DNA of 64,000 nucleotides from Martinezella rhizogenes. GTDB taxonomy: Bacteria; Pseudomonadota; Alphaproteobacteria; Rhizobiales; Rhizobiaceae. The notes under the pieces were generated by a model. The model was not told the origin of the DNA, made no database searches, and worked only from the letters and a program-made list of their open reading frames with translations. The position numbers and the translations under genes were made by a program. The stretch covers positions 128,864-192,863 of the forward strand of contig NZ_JAPYZZ010000001.1 in NCBI RefSeq assembly GCF_027460065.1, given 5' to 3'. Positions 16,894 through 27,171 of the stretch are shown here, one piece after another. Numbering within the stretch: the stretch's first letter is position 1; each line of letters starts with the position of its first letter.

Positions 16894-17847
16894 TTACGCC
16901 AGCAGCAGCGGCAGGATGAGGCCGGCAAAAATCAGCACGCCGACACGGTTGTTGGATTTGAACAGGACAAGGCATTGGTCGACGTCATCGATATCCAGCA
17001 CCCAGACCTGCCGGAACAGCATGATGGCGGCAACGGCAAGGCCGCTATAGGCAATGATGTTAACGCCCGCCGTCCAGAACGACAGGAAAATCATGACAAG
17101 GGCTGTGCCATAAAGGAAAACCAGCCAGCGATGTGTGTTTTCTCCAAACAGCAGGGCGGTCGAGCCGATGCCCACGGCCGTGTCGTCTTCCTTGTCCTGA
17201 TGGGCGTAAATTGTATCATAACCGATCGTCCAGGCGATGGAGCCGACATAAAGCAGGACAGCTGGCCAGGCGAGAGAACCGAACTGCCCGGCCCAGCCCA
17301 TCAGCGCACCCCAGGAAAATGCGAGCCCAAGGAAAAATTGCGGCCAGTTGGTGAAGCGTTTGGCAAAGGGATAGATCGCAACAAACACGAGCGACGCTAT
17401 GCCGGTGATAACAGCAAAACCGTTGAACTGTAAAAGCACGGCCAGCCCGGCAAGAGCCTGCAGCACGATGAAAATCTTGGCCTGCCTGCGGCTCACCCGG
17501 CCCGATGGCAGCGGCCGCGAGCGGGTGCGCGCTACGGCCATGTCGATCTTGTGGTCGGCGAGATCATTGTAGGTGCAGCCCGCGCCGCGCATCGCCACCG
17601 ATCCGATGAAGAACAACACGAGATGCCAGATCAGCGTAACCCAGGAAAAGCCGCCCGTCGCCACCGCTGCATTGGCCGCGAGGGCTGCGGCCCAGAAACA
17701 CGGCCACATCAGCAATTGCCAGCCAATGGGACGATCCCACCGCGCCAGTTGCGCATAGGGCCAGAGGGGCCTCGGCAAAATCCGATAGACCCAGTTGTTG
17801 GATGGCGCGTCGGAAACGCGGTCTGACAAATCGCTGTGGTGAACCAT
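16894..17847 (-). CDS. ubiA: 4-hydroxybenzoate polyprenyltransferase
   Basis: The 317-residue integral membrane prenyltransferase attaches the polyprenyl tail to 4-hydroxybenzoate in ubiquinone synthesis. Both Mg-diphosphate motifs are visible: NDLADHKID (about residue 94) and YDTIYAHQDKEDD (about residue 208). Eight or nine hydrophobic helices fit the family. An N-terminal stretch of about 35 hydrophilic residues precedes the first helix. It is monocistronic and convergent with the DUF6101 gene. The polyprenyl donor is probably made by the decaprenyl synthase gene at 37703 in this window. Confidence 0.94.
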   Translation of the reverse strand: MVHHSDLSDRVSDAPSNNWVYRILPRPLWPYAQLARWDRPIGWQLLMWPCFWAAALAANAAVATGGFSWVTLIWHLVLFFIGSVAMRGAGCTYNDLADHKIDMAVARTRSRPLPSGRVSRRQAKIFIVLQALAGLAVLLQFNGFAVITGIASLVFVAIYPFAKRFTNWPQFFLGLAFSWGALMGWAGQFGSLAWPAVLLYVGSIAWTIGYDTIYAHQDKEDDTAVGIGSTALLFGENTHRWLVFLYGTALVMIFLSFWTAGVNIIAYSGLAVAAIMLFRQVWVLDIDDVDQCLVLFKSNNRVGVLIFAGLILPLLLA

Positions 17848-17909
17848 GGGATGGTTCTACAGCATCGGGGAAAAAAGCGGAATGGATTTCAGCACGCCAC
17901 CGCGCATGC

Positions 17910-17943
17910 AAAAAGCCCCGCTGCGGCTTCGCAACGGGGCTTC
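17910..17943 (-). terminator. Terminator for the MipA/OmpV gene
   Basis: On the minus strand GAAGCCCCG (17935-17943) pairs with CGGGGCTTTTTG (17909-17920), ending in a T-run. It sits 24 bp past the stop of the outer membrane protein gene. Confidence 0.8.
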
Positions 17944-17966
17944 ACATGTGCCTATCGGCTGTTCAC

Positions 17967-18767
17967 TCAGGGCAGCGAGAAATTGAACTTGTAGCTCGCC
18001 TGAACACCGACGATGAACTGGTTCTTCGAACCACGTTCGCGCACCAGCGAACTATCGGCGGCATCGCCCATCAGGCGGCGATATTCCGCGAACGAGCCCA
18101 CTTCCGCGTTTTCGGTGACCTTCCAGGTGATGGCTGCGCCGACGCCGGCGGAATGCAGGCCGCCGCCCGCGCTATAGGGCGATGGCGCGCCGGCGGCCGT
18201 CTGGGCTGCGCTGACACCATAATAGCGCTCGTTATATTTACTGCTCACCCAGGTCGCACGCGGACCGGCCGAAATCTGGATACCGGGGGCGATATCGGTG
18301 AAGACATCGGCGTTGAGATCCGCCACCACGCCGCTGTGGCTGCGGATACCCTGACGGGCTTCGCCGCGAATGCGCAGCCAGTCGGTCGGATAGGCCTCGG
18401 CGAAACCGCCGAGTTCACCGCCGCGCTTGATGCGGGTCATGCCCTTCAGATCGTCGGAATCTTTCTGGTCACGGGGGGAAACCAGCTTGCCGGCGAGACC
18501 CATGCTGATCGGGCCATTGTCCAGAAGCGAGATCGAAGCGCTGTCGTTGCGCGAGGTGAAACGCGCACCCTGCCCCTGACGGCCAAGCGAAATGATGGGC
18601 GAGAAACCGAATTCATTCTTGTTGTCGCCCTGGTACTTCGGCGCGCTGAAACCGGCGCCGCCGAGCTTCAGATACCAGTCGCCGGAAAACCAGCCTTCCG
18701 CATGGGCATTGCCCACGGCAAAAAGCGACAGGACACAGGCGGCGACGGCCGCTGATGGCTTGAACAT
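17967..18767 (-). CDS. MipA/OmpV family outer membrane protein
   Basis: The 266-residue protein starts with a clear signal peptide (MFKPSAAVAACVLSLFAV, cleavage after NAHA). It then forms amphipathic beta-strands ending in the aromatic YKFNFSLP typical of an outer-membrane barrel. The GWFSGDWYLKLGGAGFSAPKY opening and FSPIISLGRQGQGARF segment match the MipA/OmpV family, whose E. coli member scaffolds MltA with PBP1B. Whether this one has that role is not known. ATG 18767 is preferred over the upstream ATG 18788 because the signal peptide begins there. It is monocistronic with its own terminator. Confidence 0.85.
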   Translation of the reverse strand: MFKPSAAVAACVLSLFAVGNAHAEGWFSGDWYLKLGGAGFSAPKYQGDNKNEFGFSPIISLGRQGQGARFTSRNDSASISLLDNGPISMGLAGKLVSPRDQKDSDDLKGMTRIKRGGELGGFAEAYPTDWLRIRGEARQGIRSHSGVVADLNADVFTDIAPGIQISAGPRATWVSSKYNERYYGVSAAQTAAGAPSPYSAGGGLHSAGVGAAITWKVTENAEVGSFAEYRRLMGDAADSSLVRERGSKNQFIVGVQASYKFNFSLP

Positions 18768-18900
18768 GAAACAACCCCAGAAACGCAATACAGACAGGTG
18801 CCCGTAGAATTAGAGGGATTGTCTTTCCATTCCATTAACCAGCGTGGGGAGAAGCAGAACACCACTGCAAGGCTCGCGACAGGGCGCCAAACCTATCCTC

Positions 18901-18987
18901 CGTCATGCTCGGGCTTGTCCCGAGCATCTGCGAGGGCCCTATCTTCTGCAACGTGGATAGATCCTCGGGACAGGCCCGAGGATGACG
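18901..18987. repeat. Palindromic intergenic repeat
   Basis: Arms at 18901-18927 and 18960-18987 are inverted copies (CGTCAT...GGGCTTGTCCCGAG against CTCGGGACAGGCCCGAG...ATGACG). Each arm is also a small palindrome. It lies between the outer membrane protein start and the cfa stop and appears non-coding. Confidence 0.75.
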
Positions 18988-19018
18988 TCGCATGTGCGGA
19001 AACGGTCGTCCGCCGTCT

Positions 19019-20275
19019 TCAGAACGTCACCTTCTCCAGTGGCGGGCGCGTCTTTTCGAACTCCAGCAGCTTCGCCTCGTTCTGCGCGATATAATCGCGA
19101 TTATGCGGCACGGCATCGCGGTCCTTGGCGAGCTGAATCTGGAAAATATGGAAGTTTTCGTGGGTGAAGGCCATTTCCGACCCCGCCAGGTAAAACTCCC
19201 ACATGCGGAAGAAACGCTCGTCATAAAGCGCCACCGCTTCCGCCTTGCGCGCCACGAAACGTTCCCGCCAGTGCCGGAGCGTATGCGCGTAATGCATCGG
19301 CAGGATTTCGATATCCTTCACCAGCAGCCCGGACTTCTGGATTGCCGGCAGCACCTCGGCGAGCGAAGGAATATAGCCGCCGGGGAAAATATATTTTTCG
19401 ATGAAGGGATTGGTCGCCAGCGCCGGGCTGGGCTGACCGATGGAATGCAACACCATCACGCCCTTGTCGTCCAGCACCTCCGCCACCTTGTCGAAATAAT
19501 CGCGATAATGCGTCGGTCCGACATGTTCGAACATGCCGACGGAGACGATGCGGTCATATTTCTTCGAAGCCGGCAGATAACGGTAGTCCTGCAATTCAAA
19601 GCGGACATTGCCGGCAAGCCCGCGCTTTGTCGCGCGGTCGCGCGAAACGCGGAGCTGTTCTTCGCTGAGCGTGATGCCGGTCACGTCGGCACCGGCGCTT
19701 TCGGCAATATACATCGCCATGCCGCCCCAGCCGGAACCGATTTCCAGAACGCTCTGGCCCGGCTCGGTCATCAACTTGGCAGTAATGTGCCGCTTTTTCG
19801 CAACCTGCGCCTCATAGAGACTGATGCCGGGCGGATTGAAATAGGCACAGGAATATTGCCAGTCCTCGTCAAGGAAGAGATCGAACAGCTTGGCGCTCAG
19901 ATCGTAGTGATGGGCGACATTGCTCTTGTTGTGATTGACCGGCAGACGCATCTTGATGCGGGCGGCGATGATGCGGGCCATGCCGCGCCAGACCATGCCG
20001 AAGGACAGCGCCTCGCTCAGAGTGTTACCCTTCACCAGCGCCAGGAAATCGTAGATGTCGCCTTCCGCGACCTTCACACGGCCTTCCATGTACATTTCAG
20101 CGAGCTTGAGCGCCGGATCGGCGGCAATCTCCTGCATGGCGGCTTCGTCCGTGAAATTCAGAACCACCTTTTTTCCCGTGCCGTTGCCGAATGTACGGCT
20201 GCCGCCCGGGCTGTTGACGGTGAGATCACCGATCTTGATTATCTTTTCGAGAAGAACATGCAGAGACGACGCCAT
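19019..20275 (-). CDS. cfa: Cyclopropane-fatty-acyl-phospholipid synthase
   Basis: The 418-residue SAM-dependent enzyme adds a methylene bridge to cis-unsaturated acyl chains of membrane phospholipids, a stress and stationary-phase modification. The family landmarks are NVAHHYDLS (about residue 118), the SAM motif VLEIGSGWGGMA (about residue 175) and MFEHVGPTHYRDYF. Length is close to the E. coli enzyme (382). ATG 20275 is the natural start. It is transcribed away from tex, with a tex terminator behind it. Rhizobia usually encode more than one cfa homologue, so this may be one of a pair. Confidence 0.92.
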   Translation of the reverse strand: MASSLHVLLEKIIKIGDLTVNSPGGSRTFGNGTGKKVVLNFTDEAAMQEIAADPALKLAEMYMEGRVKVAEGDIYDFLALVKGNTLSEALSFGMVWRGMARIIAARIKMRLPVNHNKSNVAHHYDLSAKLFDLFLDEDWQYSCAYFNPPGISLYEAQVAKKRHITAKLMTEPGQSVLEIGSGWGGMAMYIAESAGADVTGITLSEEQLRVSRDRATKRGLAGNVRFELQDYRYLPASKKYDRIVSVGMFEHVGPTHYRDYFDKVAEVLDDKGVMVLHSIGQPSPALATNPFIEKYIFPGGYIPSLAEVLPAIQKSGLLVKDIEILPMHYAHTLRHWRERFVARKAEAVALYDERFFRMWEFYLAGSEMAFTHENFHIFQIQLAKDRDAVPHNRDYIAQNEAKLLEFEKTRPPLEKVTF

Positions 20276-20383
20276 GGCACCCCCAATTGCTAAGTCTCAC
20301 TTATCAATTTTGCTGACCGTATTCCTTTCAGCACAAGTTGCAAGATAGTCTTATTTCAAAAAAATTGAACGATTTCATCAAGC

Positions 20384-20419
20384 AAAAAGCCCCGCCGGCG
20401 TATCCGGCAGGGCTTTTTT
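20384..20419 (-). terminator. Terminator for tex
   Basis: AAAAAGCCCxGCCGG (20384-20398) pairs with CCGGCAGGGCTTTTTT (20404-20419). The minus-strand T-run is formed by the A-run on the left. It lies about 25 bp past the tex stop. Confidence 0.8.
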
Positions 20420-20443
20420 GTCAAAAAACATTTCAACCAGAGG

Positions 20444-22768
20444 TCAGCGTCGCTTCATGGCTTCGGCCAAAGCAGCGGCGAGGGCACCGCCGGATTGCGA
20501 CCCTTCGTTGCGTTCTTTCGGCTTGGCTGTGGCGTGGCGCATGGCGCCCGCATTGTTCTTTTCACGCATCGGCTGCGGCGCCGCCTCGCCGCCATCCTTG
20601 CGCATGGTGAGACCGATGCGCTTGCGCTTCACATCCACTTCCACGACTCGCACCTTGACGACATCACCCGCCTTGACGACCTCATGCGGGTCCTTCACGA
20701 AACGGTCGGCGAGTTGCGAGACATGCACCAGGCCATCCTGATGCACGCCGATATCCACGAAAGCACCGAAGGCCGCGACATTGGTGACGGTGCCTTCCAG
20801 AAGCATGCCCGGCTTAAGATCGGTAATCTCATCCACACCATCGGCAAAGGTCGCGGTCTTGAAGCTCGGGCGCGGGTCGCGGCCGGGTTTTTCCAGTTCG
20901 GCGATGATGTCTTTGACGGTCGGCAGGCCGAACTGCTCGTCGATGAAGCGCTTGGGGTCAAGCGCTTTCAGCGCCGCGCTGTCCCCCATCAGCGAGCGCA
21001 GATCACGGCCGCAGGCGGCGACGATCTTCTTTGCCACACCATAGGCCTCCGGGTGCACCGAAGAGGAATCCAGCGGTTCCTTGCCATTGGGAATACGCAG
21101 GAAGCCGGCGCATTGTTCGAAGGTGCGCTGGCCAAGGCGCGGCACTTTCAGCAATTCCTTGCGGCTGGCGAAAGGACCGGTCTGGTCACGATGGGCAACA
21201 ATGGCATCGGCAATCGAGCTACCAAGACCGGAGACCCGCGCCAGAAGCGGCGACGAGGCCGTGTTGAGATCGACGCCGACGGCATTCACCGCATCTTCCA
21301 CCACGGCATCGAGCGAACGGCTGAGGCGGCCCTGATCGACATCGTGCTGGTACTGACCGACGCCGATGGACTTCGGCTCGATCTTCACCAGTTCTGCCAG
21401 CGGGTCCTGAAGACGCCGGGCGATCGAGACCGCACCGCGCAGCGACACGTCGAGATTGGGGAATTCGGCGGCCGCCCGTTCGGAGGCGGAATAGACCGAT
21501 GCACCCGCTTCCGAAACGATGACCTTGGTGGGCTTTGCGCCGGAAGCGGAAGCCGGCAGCTGCGCCAGAAGATCGGTCACCAGCTTTTCGGTTTCACGGC
21601 TGCCCGTACCGTTGCCGATGGCGATCAGCTCGACATTGTGTTTGCGAATAAGCGAGGCGAGCTCAGCCTGTGTACCGCGCACGTCGTTCTTTGGCTGGAA
21701 GGGGTAAACCGTGCTGGTATCCAGCAGCTTTCCGGTACCATCCACGATCGCAACCTTAACCCCGGTGCGGATGCCGGGATCGAGACCCATGGTAGCGCGG
21801 GAACCGGCAGGCGCAGCCAGCAACAGATCCTTCAGATTGCGGGCAAAGACATTGATCGCCTCTTCTTCCGCCCGCTCGCGCAATTCGCGCATCAGATCAA
21901 GCGACAGCGACATGGAAAGCTTCACGCGCCAGGTCCAGCCCGCCACTTCCATGAGCCATTGATCGGCAGGTCCGGCACTGCGGATATCGAAGGCGGCAGC
22001 AATGGTGCGCTGCGACGGCTTCACCGGCGAGGGATCATCCGCATCGACATCGATCGTCAGTGTCAGTATTTCCTCGTTCCAGCCGCGCAGCATGGCGAGC
22101 GCGCGGTGGCCCGGCAAGGTTGCCCAGCGTTCGGAATGGTCGAAATAATCGGAGAACTTCTCGCCCGCCGCCTGTTTGCCATCCACCACCCTGGCGCGGA
22201 AGGTGGCGTTCTGGCGCATGTAATCACGCAGGCGGCCGAGAAGATCGGCATTTTCCGTCATTGTTTCGGCAACGATATCGCGCGCGCCCTCAAGCGCCGC
22301 CTTCACATCGGCCACCTCACCCTGGATATAGGCCTCCGCAAGTTTCGCCGGATCGGCAGCGCGGTTTTCCCAGATGGTTTCGGCGAGCGGGCCGAGACCA
22401 CGTTCACGGGCGATTTCCGCGCGGGTACGGCGCTTCGGCTTATAGGGCAGATAGAGGTCTTCCAGCTCAGCCTTGGTGCCCGCCTGCATGATCTTCACCA
22501 TCAGCTCATCGGACATCTTGCCCTGGCCGGTGATGGAATCGACGATGGAGGCGCGGCGCGCATTGAGTTCGCGCAGATAGACAAGGCGTTCCGCCAGCGT
22601 TCGAAGCTGGGTGTCATCGAGACCGCCGGTCACTTCCTTGCGGTAGCGGGCGATGAAGGGCACGGTCGCGCCCTCGTCCAGCAATGCCACCGCCGCCTTG
22701 ACCTGATCGGGGCGGGCATTGATTTCGGAGGCTATGAGCGAGGCGAGGCGGGCATTGTCTGCGGTCAT
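20444..22768 (-). CDS. tex: Tex family S1 RNA-binding protein
   Basis: This 774-residue protein is a Tex/YhgF transcription accessory factor. The order is an N-terminal helical Tex domain, a YqgF-like RNase H fold ([19 protein letters not shown]), a helix-hairpin-helix pair ([20 protein letters not shown]) and a C-terminal S1 domain ([19 protein letters not shown]). A low-complexity tail follows. Tex binds structured nucleic acid and influences transcription and, in some pathogens, toxin expression. I start at ATG 22768 ([15 protein letters not shown]), where family homology begins; ATGs at 22804 and 22882 are possible. It diverges from purD. Confidence 0.93.
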   Translation of the reverse strand: MTADNARLASLIASEINARPDQVKAAVALLDEGATVPFIARYRKEVTGGLDDTQLRTLAERLVYLRELNARRASIVDSITGQGKMSDELMVKIMQAGTKAELEDLYLPYKPKRRTRAEIARERGLGPLAETIWENRAADPAKLAEAYIQGEVADVKAALEGARDIVAETMTENADLLGRLRDYMRQNATFRARVVDGKQAAGEKFSDYFDHSERWATLPGHRALAMLRGWNEEILTLTIDVDADDPSPVKPSQRTIAAAFDIRSAGPADQWLMEVAGWTWRVKLSMSLSLDLMRELRERAEEEAINVFARNLKDLLLAAPAGSRATMGLDPGIRTGVKVAIVDGTGKLLDTSTVYPFQPKNDVRGTQAELASLIRKHNVELIAIGNGTGSRETEKLVTDLLAQLPASASGAKPTKVIVSEAGASVYSASERAAAEFPNLDVSLRGAVSIARRLQDPLAELVKIEPKSIGVGQYQHDVDQGRLSRSLDAVVEDAVNAVGVDLNTASSPLLARVSGLGSSIADAIVAHRDQTGPFASRKELLKVPRLGQRTFEQCAGFLRIPNGKEPLDSSSVHPEAYGVAKKIVAACGRDLRSLMGDSAALKALDPKRFIDEQFGLPTVKDIIAELEKPGRDPRPSFKTATFADGVDEITDLKPGMLLEGTVTNVAAFGAFVDIGVHQDGLVHVSQLADRFVKDPHEVVKAGDVVKVRVVEVDVKRKRIGLTMRKDGGEAAPQPMREKNNAGAMRHATAKPKERNEGSQSGGALAAALAEAMKRR

Positions 22769-22969
22769 GGGGTTCTCTGCTGTCAGGTCTGGAGCGGCGA
22801 ACATAATGTCTGATTGTGGCGTGACAACAAGAGGTATCCACGATTCCACAGGAAAGGCTGAGTTCAAGGGAAAGACAGGCATTTACGGCGCTTTCTCCTT
22901 GACCTTTCGCCCCCCTGCCCTTAACGCCCGTGCCACAAGGTTACTGGCGAATTTGCAGGGGTATTGACC

Positions 22970-24241
22970 ATGAAAGTTCTGTTGATCGGTTCCGGCGGAC
23001 GCGAACATGCGCTGGCGTGGAAAATCGCCCAGTCTCCCCTCATCGACGCGCTTTATGCCGCACCCGGCAATCCCGGCATCGCTGACCACGCAACACTTGT
23101 TTCGCTTAACGTGGAAGATCACGCTGCCGTCATCGCTTTTGCGAAGGAAAAGGCAATCGACTTCATCGTCATCGGCCCGGAAGCACCGCTGGTCGCGGGT
23201 TTGGCGGACGATCTGCGCGCCGCCGGCATCGCCACTTTCGGACCTTCGAAAGCCGCCGCCCAGCTCGAGGGCTCCAAGGGTTTCACCAAGGACCTCTGCG
23301 CCCGTTACGATATCCCGACCGGCGCTTACCAGCGTTTCAAATCCGCTGAACCTGCCAAGGACTATGTCCGTGCACAGGGCGCGCCGATCGTCATCAAGGC
23401 GGATGGGCTTGCCGCCGGCAAGGGTGTGACCGTGGCCATGACGGAAGCCGAAGCGCTTGCCGCCATCGATGACTGTTTCGACGGCGCGTTTGGTGCAGCC
23501 GGTGCCGAGGTGGTGGTGGAAGCCTTCCTCGACGGCGAGGAAGCGAGCTTCTTCTGCCTTTCCGATGGCAAGACGGCGCTGGCGCTCGCGACCGCGCAGG
23601 ATCACAAGCGTGTCGGCGATGGCGATACCGGTCCGAATACCGGCGGCATGGGCGCTTACTCCCCCGCCCCTGTCATGACCCCAGCCATGGTGGAGCGCAC
23701 CATGAAGGAGATCATCGAGCCGACGATCTCAGGCATGGCCAAGGATGGGAACCCTTTCTCCGGCGTATTTTTCGCCGGCCTGATGATCACCGCCAAGGGC
23801 CCGGAACTGATCGAATACAATGTTCGCTTTGGCGATCCCGAATGCCAGGTGCTGATGATGCGCCTCAAGAGTGACCTTTTGCCGATCCTCTACGCCACAG
23901 CCACCGGCACGCTGGACAAGGTGCAGGCGGAATGGCGCGATGATGCGGCGCTGACCGTGGTTCTCGCTTCCAAGGGTTATCCCGGCGCTTACGACAAGAA
24001 CACGCCGATCGCCCATATTCCCGAGGCCAGCGAAGAAGCCAAGGTGTTTCATGCCGGGACTGCGTTGAAGGACGGCAAACTGGTTGCGACCGGCGGCCGT
24101 GTACTTAATGTCACGGCCTTTGGCAGAAACGTGACGGAAGCGCAGGCGCGCGCCTATGCGCTGGCCGACAAGGTTGAATGGGAAAACGGCTTTTGCCGCC
24201 GCGATATCGGCTGGCAGGCCATTGCCCGCGAAAAGGCCTGA
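22970..24241 (+). CDS. purD: Phosphoribosylamine-glycine ligase
   Basis: The 423-residue ATP-grasp enzyme joins glycine to 5-phosphoribosylamine in purine synthesis. It opens [19 protein letters not shown], and the ATP-grasp core shows [26 protein letters not shown] and [12 protein letters not shown], all standard. ATG 22970 follows GCAGGGG at good spacing; a TTG two codons earlier is unlikely. Length equals that of E. coli PurD within a few residues. It is monocistronic and divergent from tex. guaB in this window acts later in the same pathway. Confidence 0.96.
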   Translation: MKVLLIGSGGREHALAWKIAQSPLIDALYAAPGNPGIADHATLVSLNVEDHAAVIAFAKEKAIDFIVIGPEAPLVAGLADDLRAAGIATFGPSKAAAQLEGSKGFTKDLCARYDIPTGAYQRFKSAEPAKDYVRAQGAPIVIKADGLAAGKGVTVAMTEAEALAAIDDCFDGAFGAAGAEVVVEAFLDGEEASFFCLSDGKTALALATAQDHKRVGDGDTGPNTGGMGAYSPAPVMTPAMVERTMKEIIEPTISGMAKDGNPFSGVFFAGLMITAKGPELIEYNVRFGDPECQVLMMRLKSDLLPILYATATGTLDKVQAEWRDDAALTVVLASKGYPGAYDKNTPIAHIPEASEEAKVFHAGTALKDGKLVATGGRVLNVTAFGRNVTEAQARAYALADKVEWENGFCRRDIGWQAIAREKA

Positions 24242-24397
24242 TCCTTAAAGCAGATGGGCTCGGCAGCGACTATTTCGTTCAATTTTTACCAAGTTTGCTG
24301 ACCCGATGGAAACGAAAGACCGGTAATACTTGCCCCACTATTGCATGGCGCATTGTGTCTCGATTGCGAGGCCGCGCCGTCTTTTCGGGGGTTTTCG

Positions 24398-24907
24398 ATG
24401 CAGCGTCTTTTTCTGACAGCGATTGTCGTGCTGACCAGCGGGTCAGCGATGGCATCCTCCATCGAATATATCAATGGCGTGCACGTCACCAATGGCAGCT
24501 TCGTTCGCCTGAATTGCGCCGGCTGCCAGCCGTTGAAAAACAAACCCGCGGCAGAGAGTTATGCCGTTCCCTCCATCGAGCCGGGCACGCAGCACACGGA
24601 AATGCACGAAGTCGACGGCAAACGCACACTGGTGCGCACCGAAGCCTGGCTTGGCGGTGCGCCCGTCACCTTCGTCAGCACCAATCCGGCATGGATGACG
24701 GCCCCCTCCAGCACAGCAATCGCCACCTATGACGAGGCGGCACCCGAAGCACATCCCGCTGAAACGGTTTCAACGCCCGCCGGCATCGACGTGACGACGA
24801 CCACGGCAGCCGTCAAGACAATCTCCAGCGACAATGCATCCAAGCCGGCCAACGCCGCGGTGATCGGCACGCCCCAGTTCCCGGATTTGCAATTGCGCGG
24901 CAATTGA
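24398..24907 (+). CDS. Small exported protein, HPE1-like domain family (tentative)
   Basis: This 169-residue protein begins with a good signal peptide (MQRLFLTAIVVLTSGSAMA, cleavage before SSIEY). A short domain with a CAGC pair (residues about 46-49) and a RTEAWLGGAPVTFVS segment follows, then a Thr/Ala/Pro-rich, probably disordered tail. I associate this pattern with rhizobial proteins annotated as plant-virulence-effector HPE1-like, but only from memory. ATG 24398 follows GGGGGTTTTCG. It stands alone downstream of purD. Periplasmic or secreted location is inferred from the signal peptide; function unknown. Confidence 0.65.
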   Translation: MQRLFLTAIVVLTSGSAMASSIEYINGVHVTNGSFVRLNCAGCQPLKNKPAAESYAVPSIEPGTQHTEMHEVDGKRTLVRTEAWLGGAPVTFVSTNPAWMTAPSSTAIATYDEAAPEAHPAETVSTPAGIDVTTTTAAVKTISSDNASKPANAAVIGTPQFPDLQLRGN

Positions 24908-25232
24908 TCCGCCTGCGGCGCTTTTGATGACAAACGTCAAATAATCGCGCTTTCGCTGCATTCTCCAAGCAATACCGCAACCATCAGGGGAATATTACTT
25001 TCTCCGCCGCTTATTCTCCCAGTCCGACCTGATAAAGCTTTCACTAATTAAATATTTATTCAAATTTTTCCCCGCTAAGTGGGTCTATAGTGCAATGCAG
25101 CACAGAAAGAGGCCATAGCGCGGGCAGGCGCTTCGGCCCTTTCATCGCGCATCATGCGCGTCTCCCCTCTCCGAAACATCGGTACCGCGCGGCGTTTTTG
25201 CGACGCGCGATCCCAAACGCTTGTGAGCGCCC
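24908..25232. other. Intergenic region of 325 bp upstream of the chemoreceptor
   Basis: A markedly A/T-rich tract (about 25036-25080) is followed by GC-rich sequence before the chemoreceptor ATG. The A/T-rich tract probably contains the chemoreceptor promoter. I found no convincing small ORF or RNA gene. Confidence 0.4.
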
Positions 25233-27056
25233 ATGAAGAACCTTTCCATTTCCCGTCAACTGATCGTTCTCGTGGTGGCCCTGATGGCCGCCTTCGCCGC
25301 GGCGACCTTCTACCAGCTGAAATCCGCCACCGATGCGATCTATGAGGAACGCTACGGCATGCTGCGGACACAGGTGCAATCGGCGATCTCCATCCTGCAA
25401 TCCTTCCATGACAAGGAAAAGGCCGGAACGCTTTCGCGCGACGAGGCCATGAAACAGGCTTATGCGACCGTCAGCGCCATGCGCTTCACCCCTGACGGCT
25501 ATCTCTTCGGTTACGACTACGACGTGACGATGAAATTCCATCCCGATGCGAAGCGGGTCGGGGAAAACTACAAGGGCAAGCCTGACAGCAAGGGCTTTGC
25601 CTATCGTGACGAGCTGGTGCGGCTTGGCCGCAATGGCGGTGGGCAGACGGATTTCTACGGTCCGAAGCCCGGCATGGAAGGCAATGACTACGCCAAGAGC
25701 TCCTACGCCCTTGCCTTCGAGCCATGGCAGGTGGTTGTCGTGACCGGTGTTTACATCGACGATCTGAATGCGCAGGTTCGCGGCGAGGTGATGAAGGCGC
25801 TGTCGATCGGCGCGCTCATCTTCGTGCTGGCGCTTGCCGCCGCTTTCTACGTCATCCGTGGCATTTCGAAGCCGCTTGGCGACATTCACCGTGCACTCGG
25901 CGAAGTGGCCAATGAGAACGTCTCGCTCTCCATTCCCCACACCGGCCTCACCAATGAGGTGGGCATGATGGCGAAGGCTACAGCCTCGCTTCAGGACAAG
26001 GTGCGTGAACGCCATGCCATGCAGCGCCGTGAGGAGGAACAGCAGCGGCAGCTCAATGCCGAGCGCCAGAACAATCTCGACATGCAACGCGACGAAGCCG
26101 AGTTGCAGGCGCGTGTCGTCACGACCATCGGCGAGGCACTGGAAAAGCTGGCCGGTGGTGATCTGACCGTGCGCTGCGGCGATCTCGGCAACCGTTATGC
26201 GGCGCTTCGCGACAATTTCAACGAGGCGCTGACGCATCTTGACGCCGCCATGGCCAAGGTGAATTCCAAGAGCATCGATATTGGCGGCTCCAAGGAGGAA
26301 ATCCGCAAGGCCTCCAACGAGCTTTCGCAGCGCACCGAGCGGCAGGCTGCCAATCTCGAAGAGACCTCCGCAGCACTCGACGAACTGACGGTCGCGGTGC
26401 GCCAGACGGCGGAAGGTGCAGCTGACGCCGCCAAGCGGGTCACCACCGTCAGCTCGGAAGCGACGCGCAGCGACCAGGTTGTGGAAGAGGCGATCACTGC
26501 GATGAGCGGCATCGAACAGTCTTCCGATCAGATTTCCAACATCATCGGCGTGATCGACGACATCGCCTTCCAGACCAACCTTCTGGCACTGAATGCCGGC
26601 GTGGAAGCAGCGCGTGCCGGTGAGGCTGGTAAGGGCTTTGCCGTGGTGGCGCAGGAAGTGCGTGAACTGGCGCAGAAATCCGCCGCAGCCGCCAAGCAGA
26701 TCAAGGAACAGATTGCCCGTTCTTCCGCCCAGGTGGAAAACGGCGTGCGGCTTGTCGGCGAGGCCGGTGACGCGCTGAAACGCATCTCCGACCAGATCAA
26801 ATCCGCCAACGAGATCGTCAGCAAGATCGCCCATTCGGCAGCCGAACAGGATACGACCCTGCGTTCGATCTCCACGTCGCTCAACCAGCTTGATGTCGCC
26901 ACCCAGCACAATGCGGCCATGGCGGAAGAAACCACGGCTTCGGCGGAAGCGCTGGCCGTGGACACCGAAGAGCTGCTGAACCTCATCCGCGGCTTCCGCG
27001 TCTCTTCCGGCCACCAACTGCATGGCATGGCGCGCGAGATGCGCATGGCGGGGTGA
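25233..27056 (+). CDS. Methyl-accepting chemotaxis protein with single Cache domain
   Basis: The 607-residue receptor has a first membrane helix (about 9-28) and a periplasmic single-Cache (sCache_2-type) sensor at about 35-185 with [16 protein letters not shown] second helix (about 188-210) leads to a HAMP domain and a second HAMP-like segment near 295-345. The signalling domain has its conserved tip around residues 440-500 ([20 protein letters not shown]). sCache_2 sensors commonly bind small organic acids or are paired with binding proteins. The C-terminus (MAREMRMAG) lacks an NWETF-type CheR/CheB docking pentapeptide. It is monocistronic; a terminator follows. Confidence 0.92.
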   Translation: MKNLSISRQLIVLVVALMAAFAAATFYQLKSATDAIYEERYGMLRTQVQSAISILQSFHDKEKAGTLSRDEAMKQAYATVSAMRFTPDGYLFGYDYDVTMKFHPDAKRVGENYKGKPDSKGFAYRDELVRLGRNGGGQTDFYGPKPGMEGNDYAKSSYALAFEPWQVVVVTGVYIDDLNAQVRGEVMKALSIGALIFVLALAAAFYVIRGISKPLGDIHRALGEVANENVSLSIPHTGLTNEVGMMAKATASLQDKVRERHAMQRREEEQQRQLNAERQNNLDMQRDEAELQARVVTTIGEALEKLAGGDLTVRCGDLGNRYAALRDNFNEALTHLDAAMAKVNSKSIDIGGSKEEIRKASNELSQRTERQAANLEETSAALDELTVAVRQTAEGAADAAKRVTTVSSEATRSDQVVEEAITAMSGIEQSSDQISNIIGVIDDIAFQTNLLALNAGVEAARAGEAGKGFAVVAQEVRELAQKSAAAAKQIKEQIARSSAQVENGVRLVGEAGDALKRISDQIKSANEIVSKIAHSAAEQDTTLRSISTSLNQLDVATQHNAAMAEETTASAEALAVDTEELLNLIRGFRVSSGHQLHGMAREMRMAG

Positions 27057-27083
27057 TACGCTCCGAAGCTATCGACGAAAACG

Positions 27084-27113
27084 GCGCCGGGGGTAACTCC
27101 GGCGCTTTTGTTT
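27084..27113 (+). terminator. Terminator of the chemoreceptor gene
   Basis: GCGCCGG (27084-27090) pairs with CCGGCGC (27099-27105), followed by TTTTGTTT. It lies 28 bp past the stop codon. Confidence 0.8.
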
Positions 27114-27116
27114 CAA

Positions 27117-27160
27117 GCATTTCCAGGAAAAGTGGAACCCGGTTTTCCGTCCGGAAATGC
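27117..27160. repeat. Short palindromic repeat (GCATTTCC...GGAAATGC)
   Basis: GCATTTCC at 27117-27124 pairs with GGAAATGC at 27153-27160, with an inner AGGAAAA/TTTTCC pairing. This sequence type recurs between genes in Rhizobium and Agrobacterium genomes as I know them. It ends 12 bp before the DUF523 stop codon. Confidence 0.6.
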
Positions 27161-27171
27161 TCCAAAACACT

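Noticed and set aside
20495..22813. 772-codon plus-strand ORF
   Set aside because: Shadow of tex; composition is His/Arg-rich, as expected from the antisense of a high-GC gene.
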